Shown: piece after piece, positions 1 through 5,452 of the stretch
How the letters are laid out: the number at the start of each line of letters is the position of its first letter
Numbering within the stretch: the first letter of the stretch is position 1
Assembly: GCA_001438005.1 (NCBI GenBank)
Contig: LIBO01000074.1
Span: 1-5,550, forward strand
DNA length: 5,550 nt
From: Verrucomicrobia subdivision 6 bacterium BACL9 MAG-120507-bin52
Lineage (GTDB): Bacteria > Verrucomicrobiota > Verrucomicrobiia > Methylacidiphilales > Verrucolacustridaceae
Direction of reading: 5' to 3'
The notes under the pieces: generated by a model
Told to the model about the DNA's origin: nothing
Seen by the model: the letters and a program-made list of their open reading frames with translations, nothing else
The model's database searches: none
Made by a program: the position numbers and the translations under genes

Positions 1-492
1 TTTATCCATGGAGACGAAGGGGCGAAGGAGTTGGATGTGAGCGTAGGTTCCCGTTCCCATGGCTTGGGCCATTGGCTTGAGGAAATCCTCTCGGCAGTCG
101 GGATAGATGGTGTGATCGCCCGCGTGCGCGGCAATGGCGATGGCCTCGGCCCCCAAACTTTCGGCGTAACCAGTCCCGAGGGATAGAAAGACACCGTTGC
201 GAAAAGGGACAACGGTTTTTTTCATCGACTGCTCTTCGTAGTGGCCGTCAGGGATTTTTCCGCCTGATTTTAGAAGGTCGGATTTAAAGGCGTCGGCCAT
301 AAAGTTAAGAGAGACGATGCGGTTGGGGATACGAAGGGAGCGGCACTGATCGGCGGCGCAGGGGAGTTCGCGAGAATTGTGTTTGGCTCCGTAGTCGAAG
401 CTGAGGGCAGCGACCACCTTTTCGGTGGCGGCCATATGGTGGAGAGCGGTGACCGAATCAAGGCCACCCGAGAGAAGGACGACCACCTTCAC
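1..492 (-). CDS. queC: 7-cyano-7-deazaguanine (preQ0) synthase QueC, partial (C-terminus beyond the left edge)
   Basis: QueC is a cytosolic ATP-dependent enzyme that converts 7-carboxy-7-deazaguanine and ammonia to preQ0, the precursor of queuosine in tRNA and of other deazaguanines. I translated this frame from the reverse strand. The first 164 residues are present. They begin MKVVVLLSGGLDS, with the PP-loop ATP-binding motif SGGLDS at residues 8-13, then SFDYG at 31-35, TVVPFRNG at 93-100 and AHAGDHTIYPDCR at about 122-134. Full-length QueC is usually about 220-230 residues, so the C-terminal part with the zinc-binding cysteine cluster lies outside the window. The start is a GTG that overlaps the stop of the upstream HTH-MBL gene in a GTGA. 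It was chosen because it puts the P-loop at the usual distance from the N-terminus. The FRN and AHAGDH variants (rather than GRN and a GxxxxD form) fit one recognised QueC subgroup. No other queuosine gene is visible. Confidence 0.95.
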   Translation of the reverse strand, partial: MKVVVLLSGGLDSVTALHHMAATEKVVAALSFDYGAKHNSRELPCAADQCRSLRIPNRIVSLNFMADAFKSDLLKSGGKIPDGHYEEQSMKKTVVPFRNGVFLSLGTGYAESLGAEAIAIAAHAGDHTIYPDCREDFLKPMAQAMGTGTYAHIQLLRPFVSMDK

Positions 493-1295
493 GGAAAGAA
501 GGGGTTGTGGGCGAGCTCGTGAGCCACGTTGGTGATGGGTCCGTGGCCAGGAAGGAGAATGGTTTCCGGGGGTAGGGTGAGGACGCCCGCACGGATCGCC
601 TCAAGAGCGGGGCGGTAGCGGGAGCGGATGCCTCCGATCGATCCGGCAAAGATCACGTCTCCGACCACGGCCACTGGTGTTTCGAGGCCTTCGATTTCAT
701 AAACGGTTCCACCGACGGAGTGGCCGGGAACGGTGTGGGCGGTGATGGTGAGACCGCCCACTTTAAATTTTTTGGCGTTGGAGACAGACTCGCAACCCTC
801 GACCGGTTCAGCCTCTGGGGCAAAAGCAGGGGCTTTGGTCTTTTCGCGAATGCGGTCGAGTTCGAGAATATGATCCCCGTGGGCGTGGGTAAGAAGAATT
901 TCTTTCAGTTCTAGCTTATGGCGGGTCAAAGCGGCAAAGAGGGGATCGGCATCGGTTCCCGCATCGAAAGCAACCGCTTGGAGGGATTTCGGATCCCAGA
1001 CGAGATAGTGATTCACGGTCATTTCGGCGAAAGGGGTGGTAAACATACATACGGTTGGCGGCAAGGCGATGGCGGGGGCAGACCAGTCTTCATTGGCGAG
1101 GGCAATGACCGATTCGGGACGGAGCCCGAGGGATTGAGCGACTCGCTCGATCGCGGTGGGCTCGCGCCGACCCGCCCGTAGATTGTTCAGGTCAGGCACA
1201 GCGATTCCGGCGAGTTTCACAAGATCGCGATCGGTCATGCCCTGAGCTTTTTGGGCTTTGAGCAGGACGTCGAGGTGGGTGTCTTCGGGCTTCAT
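489..1295 (-). CDS. XRE-type helix-turn-helix / metallo-beta-lactamase-fold hydrolase fusion
   Basis: This 268-residue protein has two parts. Residues about 8-68 look like a small XRE/Cro-type helix-turn-helix (TDRDLVKLAGIAVPDLNNLR, then a RREPT turn and ERVAQSLGL). Residues about 85-265 form a metallo-beta-lactamase fold of the glyoxalase II-like (GloB) type. The dinuclear metal ligands all appear present: THAHGDH at 136-142 (H137, H139, D141, H142), H192 in PGHS, D213 in VVGD and H251 in LPGHG. A catalytically competent hydrolase is therefore likely, but the substrate is unknown. The ATG at 1293-1295 was chosen because it overlaps the stop of the DUF1802 gene in an ATGA. An in-frame ATG at 1394 would add 33 low-complexity residues lying inside that gene. 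The stop overlaps queC by 4 bases. There is no signal peptide, so the protein is probably cytosolic. The HTH could bind DNA or mediate dimerisation; the sequence does not decide. Confidence 0.85.
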   Translation of the reverse strand: MKPEDTHLDVLLKAQKAQGMTDRDLVKLAGIAVPDLNNLRAGRREPTAIERVAQSLGLRPESVIALANEDWSAPAIALPPTVCMFTTPFAEMTVNHYLVWDPKSLQAVAFDAGTDADPLFAALTRHKLELKEILLTHAHGDHILELDRIREKTKAPAFAPEAEPVEGCESVSNAKKFKVGGLTITAHTVPGHSVGGTVYEIEGLETPVAVVGDVIFAGSIGGIRSRYRPALEAIRAGVLTLPPETILLPGHGPITNVAHELAHNPFFP

Positions 1296-1789
1296 GGGAG
1301 AAGCTGGGCAATTTGGCGAATGGTGCTCGTTTCGGGAACGGCCGTTTCCGTGATTTGAGCCGGCGGGGAGGGGAGATCGAACCAGGAGCGACACCCAGAA
1401 AGGGCGGGGGTGTGGGGCAGTTGCCAGATTGGGCTTAAGGCAAAGGCCCGGATGTGGGCGAAGTGAAGCAGGTGTTCATTTCGGGAATCGAAGTGTTCCC
1501 GAATGGTCGGCGGGTGGTAGGCGGTGAGGGGGAGAATCTTTTCGATGTGGGACCAGTCGAGCAGGTCGCCCGCACGGATGATCTCCACCCGCAGGGAAAT
1601 AGAGAAGTCGGGGGTGACACTTTTCGAACCCTTTTCGTGATAAAGAGTAGGGAGAAGATAGAAGGATTTGGCTTGGAAGACGCTTTCGGCGGTGGATTCG
1701 CGCAGGCCGGCCTTTCGCAAAAGAACGGATTGCCGACCCGAGGCGATGGCCTGGCAAACGGAGGAAAGCTCTTTGAATCCTTGGGTCAT
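1292..1789 (-). CDS. DUF1802 family protein of unknown function
   Basis: This 165-residue protein resembles the DUF1802 family. It opens with GFKELSSVCQAIASGRQSVL (residues 4-23), then LLRKAGLRE at 23-31, and has FYLLPTLYHEK at 43-53 and SWFDLP near 135-140, all family-like features. The family has no established biochemical role that I know of, and I assign none here. The protein shows no signal peptide, transmembrane segment or obvious metal-site motif. It lies between pgsA and the HTH-MBL gene with a 4-base ATGA overlap at each end, so it is almost certainly co-translated with both. The last 25 or so residues (PSPPAQITETAVPETS onward) look poorly structured and may be lineage-specific. The assignment rests on remembered family pattern, not on a profile search. 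Confidence 0.8.
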   Translation of the reverse strand: MTQGFKELSSVCQAIASGRQSVLLRKAGLRESTAESVFQAKSFYLLPTLYHEKGSKSVTPDFSISLRVEIIRAGDLLDWSHIEKILPLTAYHPPTIREHFDSRNEHLLHFAHIRAFALSPIWQLPHTPALSGCRSWFDLPSPPAQITETAVPETSTIRQIAQLLP

Positions 1790-2358
1790 GGGCGTCGAAC
1801 TTGGGAAACAATAAGTGGATAATTTTTGGCAAGGTAGTAGAGGCCGGAGATTGCCGTGATGAGAGCGGTGAGGATAACGGCAACATCCAGCAGGATGCGG
1901 CCGGCGGCTAGCGCTGGATCGATTGCGAGAAGAAGGAGAGCCAGAATCGCCGTAACCATCTGAGTAATGGTTTTGTGCTTTCCCACTTTTTCCGCGGAAA
2001 GAACTATCCCCTTTTGACCGGCGACAAGGCGTATCCCGGTAATGAGAAACTCTCGTGCCACGACCAGGGAGACAAACCAGACGGGAAGAAGGCCGGCGCC
2101 GAGAAGTCCGATAAAGGCAACGGCGACGAGGAGTTTGTCGGCGAGGGGATCGAAGAGACGACCAAAGTCGGACTCAATTTTCCAGAGGCGGGCGAGGTGG
2201 CCGTCGAGCCAATCGGTGAGAGCCGCAGCCACAAAAAGAGTCAGAGCAAGCCATGCCGTCCAAAGAGGGACAGGGGGATGGGCACAGGCTTGCAGAAGAA
2301 TGAGGAGGACAAAGGCCGTCACGACGCGTGCCATCGTGAGCCAATCGGGGAGAGTCAT
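1786..2358 (-). CDS. pgsA: CDP-diacylglycerol-glycerol-3-phosphate 3-phosphatidyltransferase (phosphatidylglycerophosphate synthase)
   Basis: PgsA is an integral inner-membrane enzyme that makes phosphatidylglycerophosphate from CDP-diacylglycerol and glycerol-3-phosphate, the committed step to phosphatidylglycerol and cardiolipin. The 190-residue length is typical. The CDP-alcohol phosphatidyltransferase signature is complete: D49, D52-G53, A56-R57, G66, D70 and D74 with the standard spacing (TDWLDGHLAR, then FGRLFDPLADKLL). The family features VAREFLITGIRLVAG (100-114) and KVGKHKTITQM (124-134) mark PgsA rather than other members. Hydrophobic segments lie near 11-25, 33-48, 77-100, 133-147 and 156-175. 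The ATG at 2356-2358 begins the conserved MTLPDWLTMAR N-terminus. No Shine-Dalgarno precedes it. Its stop overlaps the DUF1802 start in an ATGA, so it appears to lead a four-gene operon. Its probable promoter lies in the gap shared with vapB. Confidence 0.95.
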   Translation of the reverse strand: MTLPDWLTMARVVTAFVLLILLQACAHPPVPLWTAWLALTLFVAAALTDWLDGHLARLWKIESDFGRLFDPLADKLLVAVAFIGLLGAGLLPVWFVSLVVAREFLITGIRLVAGQKGIVLSAEKVGKHKTITQMVTAILALLLLAIDPALAAGRILLDVAVILTALITAISGLYYLAKNYPLIVSQVRRP

Positions 2359-2508
2359 ACGAGATCATTTAAGTGGAAGAGGAGGTAGAAGTAAACGAAG
2401 GGTTGAAATAAGGGAAAACAGGAGTTGGTGCTCGTTGATACAACCCAAAGCCTGTGCAAAGGGCTGAAGCATTCTTGACAATATGCATCCATATATTATA
2501 TCTACTTC
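2359..2508. promoter_or_regulatory. Divergent intergenic region between pgsA and vapB
   Basis: This is the only sizeable non-coding stretch in the window. The part next to vapB (about 2471-2510) is only about 25% G+C, far below its surroundings, and carries promoter-like sequences for both strands inside an inverted repeat. The part next to pgsA (2359-2470) has no clear motif. On the minus strand it would form a leader of about 130 bases for pgsA. No terminator, riboswitch or tRNA was recognised in it. Confidence 0.6.
2475..2502 (+). promoter_or_regulatory. Probable sigma70-type promoter of vapBC, predicting a leaderless transcript
   Basis: A perfect -35 hexamer TTGACA lies at 2475-2480. A -10-like TATATC at 2497-2502 follows after a 16-base spacer. 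TATTAT at 2494-2499 is a closer match to consensus, but its 13-base spacer is too short. Transcription would begin near 2508-2510, on or next to the A of the vapB ATG at 2509, so the mRNA would have little or no 5' leader. This agrees with the absence of any ribosome-binding site. It was identified by eye; the -35 is strong and the -10 is moderate. Confidence 0.55.
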
Positions 2509-2515
2509 ATGCATA
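2482..2515. repeat. Inverted repeat flanking the vapBC -10 region, candidate antitoxin operator
   Basis: TATGCAT at 2482-2488 and its exact reverse complement ATGCATA at 2509-2515 flank the AT-rich -10 core. Their centres are about 27 bases apart and the middle shows no further symmetry. One arm sits in the promoter spacer and the other covers the vapB start codon. Ribbon-helix-helix antitoxins usually repress their own promoter through paired short palindromic sites, which fits this placement. Each arm contains the self-complementary hexamer ATGCAT, so each could also be read as a separate half-operator. Confidence 0.45.
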
Positions 2516-2521
2516 GGACAA
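2495..2521 (-). promoter_or_regulatory. Candidate promoter of the pgsA operon overlapping the vapBC promoter
   Basis: Read on the minus strand, 2500-2495 is a perfect TATAAT. A partial -35 (TTGTCC at 2521-2516, four of six matches) lies 15 bases upstream of it. Transcription would start near 2488, about 130 bases before pgsA. The -35 would fall inside the vapB coding sequence and the -10 would overlap the vapBC -10. An AT-rich spacer gives TATAAT by chance fairly easily, so this is only a candidate. Confidence 0.35.
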
Positions 2522-2733
2522 CGATTCTCCTGCCTGATTTGGTACGTAAAGCGGCGCAGGGGGAGGCGCGGGCAAGGGGGATATCGCTCGGGGAGTTGAT
2601 TCGGCGGAAGCTCGTGGAAGGGGTGAAGGAGAGGGAGGCGAAGGAGCCTGTATTTTTTCGGCGGGAAAGTTGGAAGGGTAACACGCCGGCGGATCTGTCG
2701 AAAAACCACGACACTTACCTTTACGGAAGTTGA
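2509..2733 (+). CDS. vapB: Ribbon-helix-helix antitoxin, VapB-like
   Basis: This 74-residue protein is the likely antitoxin of the pair. Residues 2-8 (HRTTILL) fit the DNA-contacting beta strand, and residues 9-42 form the two helices of a CopG/MetJ-type ribbon-helix-helix domain, with the characteristic RGISLGELIRRKL at 23-35. The tail (about 45-74) includes PADLSKNHDTYLYG, the type of extended C-terminus that wraps around a PIN toxin in VapB proteins. Expected roles are neutralising VapC and repressing the operon. The ATG at 2509-2511 is preceded by no Shine-Dalgarno and lies where transcription should begin. Its stop overlaps the toxin start in a TTGA, which should keep synthesis of the two proteins linked. 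The gene runs opposite to the flanking pgsA and rimO. Confidence 0.85.
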   Translation: MHRTTILLPDLVRKAAQGEARARGISLGELIRRKLVEGVKEREAKEPVFFRRESWKGNTPADLSKNHDTYLYGS

Positions 2734-3134
2734 AAAAAGTTTTTGTCGATACGGGGGCTTTTTTGGCCAAAGAGCTTACTTCGGACCAGTACCATTCGGA
2801 GGCGAAGGAGTGTTGGCGGAGGTTGGTGCAGCGGGGAGTGCTTTTCTACTCAACGGAGCATGTGCTGGATGAAACGATGACGCTACTGGCTCGGCGGACT
2901 CACGCGTCTTGGGCGGCGGAATGGGGTCGGGATGTGCTATCCGCCGGATTTCACTGGCTGGCGGCAAAACCGAAGGATTGGGTGGAGTCGATGGAGTTGA
3001 TGCGAAAATACGCGGATCAAGCGGTGTCCTATACGGATTGCCTGTCCTTTGCTTTGATGAGGGGGGAAGGAATTCGGGACTGTTTTACCTACGACAGACA
3101 TTTTCAAGCTGCCGGCTTTCGGGTGGTGAGTTGA
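2730..3134 (+). CDS. vapC: PIN-domain ribonuclease toxin, VapC-like
   Basis: This 134-residue protein fills the usual VapC size range and is a single PIN domain, a Mg2+-dependent RNase fold. The acidic active-site set appears complete: D7 in VDTGAF, E48 in VLDETM, D103 in SYTDCLS and D122 in TYDRHF. The toxin is therefore probably active rather than decayed. VapC toxins cut specific tRNA or rRNA sites; the target here cannot be told from sequence. The start is a TTG at 2730-2732 that overlaps the vapB stop. It was chosen because translation from it gives the canonical MKKVFVDTGAF N-terminus, and the next in-frame ATG (codon 50) would remove D7 and E48. The gene converges on rimO with a 38-base gap. 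Confidence 0.9.
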   Translation: MKKVFVDTGAFLAKELTSDQYHSEAKECWRRLVQRGVLFYSTEHVLDETMTLLARRTHASWAAEWGRDVLSAGFHWLAAKPKDWVESMELMRKYADQAVSYTDCLSFALMRGEGIRDCFTYDRHFQAAGFRVVS

Positions 3135-3137
3135 GAG

Positions 3138-3160
3138 GGGGTCACCGACGACCCCAACTT
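3138..3160 (+). terminator. Weak hairpin in the vapC/rimO convergent gap
   Basis: GGGGTC (3138-3143) can pair with GACCCC (3150-3155) around a 6-base loop. It lies 4 bases after the vapC stop and is followed only by AACTTT, a poor U tract. On the minus strand no U tract follows the hairpin. It may act as a weak terminator for vapBC, and the hairpin could also sit at the 3' end of rimO mRNA. Evidence is limited to the stem. Confidence 0.35.
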
Positions 3161-3172
3161 TGAAGAAGGGAT

Positions 3173-4534
3173 CTAGGCGATCAGGTCGTAGATTTTGTGG
3201 CCCGTGATGGTGACTTCGGCAAACTCGCCCGGGGTAAGCGGTTTTTGGAGGAGAACTTTGCCGTCCACGTCGGGGGCATCGGCTTCGGTGCGGGCGGTCT
3301 CGGGGGTGTCGACCAGAACCCGGAGTTTTTTTCCAACAAAGGAAGCGGCCCGCTCAGTGGCGACTTTCTGTTGGGCAGCCATGGCTTTTCGATAGCGGGA
3401 TTTTTTGGTGGAAGCAGAAATCTGGCCCTCCATTTTTGAGGCTCGGCTGCCTGATTCCTGCGAGTAGGTGAAGACGCCCATTCGATCGAACTTGGCGCTT
3501 TGAATGAAGCCAAGGAGAGTATCGAATTGCGCATCGGTCTCACCCGGGAAGCCGACGATAAAAGTGGTGCGGATGGCTAAGCCGGGGATTCCAGCCCGAA
3601 GGCGAGAAACGAGGTCGCGAAGGTGGGCTTCGGAAGTTTCGCGGCGCATATCTTTGAGCATTCCCTCTTCCACGTGCTGCAGGGGCATGTCGACGTATCG
3701 GGCCACTTTCGGCAGGCGGGCGATGGCGGAAATGAGTTCATCCGACCAGTGGGCGGGGTGGGTGTAGAGCAGACGGATCCAGAAGTCGCCCTTCACGGAG
3801 GAGAGGGCTTCGAGGAGGTCGATGAGATTTTCGCCTCGGGCGGAGGTGACCTGAGCTCGAGGACCGCGGCCTTCCGTCCACCGATCCATCCCGAAGTAGG
3901 TGGTGTCTTGGGAAATCAGCAGCAGTTCCTTGACTCCTTCGGAAACGAGTTGCTCTGCCTCGCGACGAATCGATTCGATGGTGCGACTACGATGTTTCCC
4001 GCGCATTTGGGGGATGACACAAAAGGAGCAGGGATGGTTGCAACCCTCCGCGATTTTCACATAGGCGAAGTGCTTTGGGGTGAGGCGCCAGCGGGGGGTG
4101 TTAAAATCGGGAATGTAAACGGGGAGGTGATCGGGGACGAGGTCCTCGGGGGGTGTGCCGGGGGTGCGGGCGAGGACGCGACGAACGACGGGGGCGACCT
4201 CCTCCAACTGGTCGAGGCCGATGAAGGCGTCGACTTCCTTAAGTTCGCCGGTGAGTTCAGAGGAAAAACGTTGGGACATGCAGCCGGCGACGATGAGGCG
4301 CTGATCGGCGTGGCGACGATGAAGTCCGCGATCGCGATGGGCCTCGAGAATGGCGGTGATACTTTCAGTTTTGGCGGAGTCGATAAACGCGCAGGTGTTG
4401 ACGATCAGGACATCGGCCTCAGCCGAGTTGGCGGTGAGGTCCATTCCAGCGGAGCGCAGATGACCCAGCATGATTTCGGAGTCGACGAGATTTTTCGCGC
4501 ATCCTAACGAGATGAGACCGACTTTGGTGGCCAT
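3173..4534 (-). CDS. rimO: Ribosomal protein S12 (aspartate) methylthiotransferase RimO
   Basis: RimO is a cytosolic radical-SAM enzyme that adds a methylthio group to a conserved aspartate of ribosomal protein S12. The 453-residue length is normal. The N-terminal methylthiotransferase domain (about 3-125) has the three cluster-binding cysteines C12 (SLGCAKN), C48 (NTCAF) and C85 (AGCMSQR). The radical-SAM domain (about 155-385) has C165, C169 and C172 in CNHPCSFC. A TRAM-type domain (about 388-453) closes the protein and carries ADAPDVDG (418-425), a signature that separates RimO from the tRNA enzyme MiaB. SLGCAKNLVDSE at 9-20 is also RimO-like. A short basic insert at about 219-235 (EGRGPRAQVTSARG region) lies between SAM-domain strands and looks lineage-specific. 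The ATG at 4532-4534 starts the conserved N-terminus 30 bases after the rodZ-like stop, without a Shine-Dalgarno. It probably shares a transcript with that gene and ftsK. Confidence 0.97.
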   Translation of the reverse strand: MATKVGLISLGCAKNLVDSEIMLGHLRSAGMDLTANSAEADVLIVNTCAFIDSAKTESITAILEAHRDRGLHRRHADQRLIVAGCMSQRFSSELTGELKEVDAFIGLDQLEEVAPVVRRVLARTPGTPPEDLVPDHLPVYIPDFNTPRWRLTPKHFAYVKIAEGCNHPCSFCVIPQMRGKHRSRTIESIRREAEQLVSEGVKELLLISQDTTYFGMDRWTEGRGPRAQVTSARGENLIDLLEALSSVKGDFWIRLLYTHPAHWSDELISAIARLPKVARYVDMPLQHVEEGMLKDMRRETSEAHLRDLVSRLRAGIPGLAIRTTFIVGFPGETDAQFDTLLGFIQSAKFDRMGVFTYSQESGSRASKMEGQISASTKKSRYRKAMAAQQKVATERAASFVGKKLRVLVDTPETARTEADAPDVDGKVLLQKPLTPGEFAEVTITGHKIYDLIA

Positions 4535-4564
4535 ACGAAGGCGGAGGGGTGTGGGGACAGCCCG

Positions 4565-5452
4565 TTAGCGGCTGGCAGGGAGACGGAAGGTTTGCGGGCC
4601 GGGCTTTTCGTAAGGGCCGAAGTTCGAATTGTTAAAAATGATTTCGGCATCCGCCGCCTGACGCGTGGTCACGATGAAAGCATCTCCCGACCAGGCGGGG
4701 TCGTCCGTGGCGGGGACCACATCGTCCTCATCGATGGTGTCCTCGAATAGTTGCACCTCTTTGCCATCCTGAATGGCGACGATGCGGACCCAGGTATCAT
4801 TCTTTGCCTTGATGCGGAGTTGATGGGGGGTGGCGGGTTTTGGTGGGGGATTATTTTCGGAGGTCTGAACCATCGGCAAAGAGGAGAGCGGTTTGCCCTC
4901 CTTGGCCGGGGTGGCGGTGCGGATGGGTTGACCTTCGGGACTCGAATCGGGGACGGCTGATTTTTCGACGGCGCCGATCGGCGCGAGGGAGGATGGGTCT
5001 TGGGGGGATTTGACGGGCCAGACCCGGTACAGCTGGACGCCGACGACGCTGACGATAAAGACGCCGACAAGAGTGAGGACCCCTAAACCGACTCCGCGAG
5101 AGGTGAGGACGGGCTCCGAGGCGCGGGTAGGGAGGGCTTCCAGCATTTCGGGGCGAAGATCGAGAATGGAGTCTTCGGAGCTATGGAGGGGTTGGAATTC
5201 GCGGAGAATCTTTTTGGGATCGAGGCCGAGATCGCGGGAGTAGATTTTGAGAAATCCGCGGGCATAGGCGAGACTCGGGAATTGATCGAATTCTCCCGCC
5301 TCCAAACGGCGAATTACGTTGAGGTGAAGGCGGGTACGGGCGGCGGCTTCCTCGATGGTCCAACCGAGGCGAAGGCGGGCAACACTCAGTTGCGAACCCA
5401 CCGGGTCGGAAGATTTCTCCAATTCAACCGTGGTTGAGCTTTTTTTCTTCAT
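4565..5452 (-). CDS. rodZ: RodZ-like membrane protein (cytoplasmic HTH, one transmembrane helix, extracytoplasmic DUF4115-like domain)
   Basis: RodZ-type proteins link the MreB cytoskeleton to the cell-wall elongation machinery. This 295-residue protein has the expected layout. An HTH_25-type helix-turn-helix spans about 17-90 (LSVARLRLGWTIEEAAART, then VIRRLEAGEF and YARGFLKIYSRDLGLDP). A linker at about 91-117 is followed by one transmembrane helix at about 120-142 (GVGLGVLTLVGVFIVSVVG). A proline/serine/lysine-rich extracytoplasmic linker runs to about 208. A beta-rich C-terminal domain of about 85 residues begins LRIKAKNDTWVRI, resembling DUF4115 of RodZ. Its length is shorter than E. coli RodZ and in line with many other bacterial versions. 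The ATG overlaps the ftsK stop in an ATGA. mreB is not in the window, so the role is inferred from architecture and from the ftsK and rimO neighbours. The gene symbol is by analogy. Confidence 0.85.
   Translation of the reverse strand: MKKKSSTTVELEKSSDPVGSQLSVARLRLGWTIEEAAARTRLHLNVIRRLEAGEFDQFPSLAYARGFLKIYSRDLGLDPKKILREFQPLHSSEDSILDLRPEMLEALPTRASEPVLTSRGVGLGVLTLVGVFIVSVVGVQLYRVWPVKSPQDPSSLAPIGAVEKSAVPDSSPEGQPIRTATPAKEGKPLSSLPMVQTSENNPPPKPATPHQLRIKAKNDTWVRIVAIQDGKEVQLFEDTIDEDDVVPATDDPAWSGDAFIVTTRQAADAEIIFNNSNFGPYEKPGPQTFRLPASR

Noticed and set aside
489..1394. Longer form of the HTH-MBL protein starting at 1394
   Set aside because: The extra 33 residues are low complexity, lie inside the DUF1802 gene and have no domain match. 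The ATG at 1295 gives the ATGA overlap seen at neighbouring junctions.
2174..2368. Alternative upstream ATG at 2368 for pgsA
   Set aside because: It is out of frame with pgsA and gives a non-conserved shadow product. The ATG at 2358 gives the conserved N-terminus.
2434..2444. GTTG-ATA-CAAC inverted repeat in the pgsA leader
   Set aside because: Four-base arms are too short to support an operator call. Noted only as a possible site.
2042..2467. Arginine-rich plus-strand frames over pgsA
   Set aside because: They are antisense to an intact pgsA signature and have no recognisable motif.
3623..4507. 294-codon plus-strand open frame opposite rimO
   Set aside because: It lies wholly antisense to a clearly conserved rimO. 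Its low-complexity glycine/valine/glutamate-rich translation is what GC-biased codons of the real gene give on the other strand.
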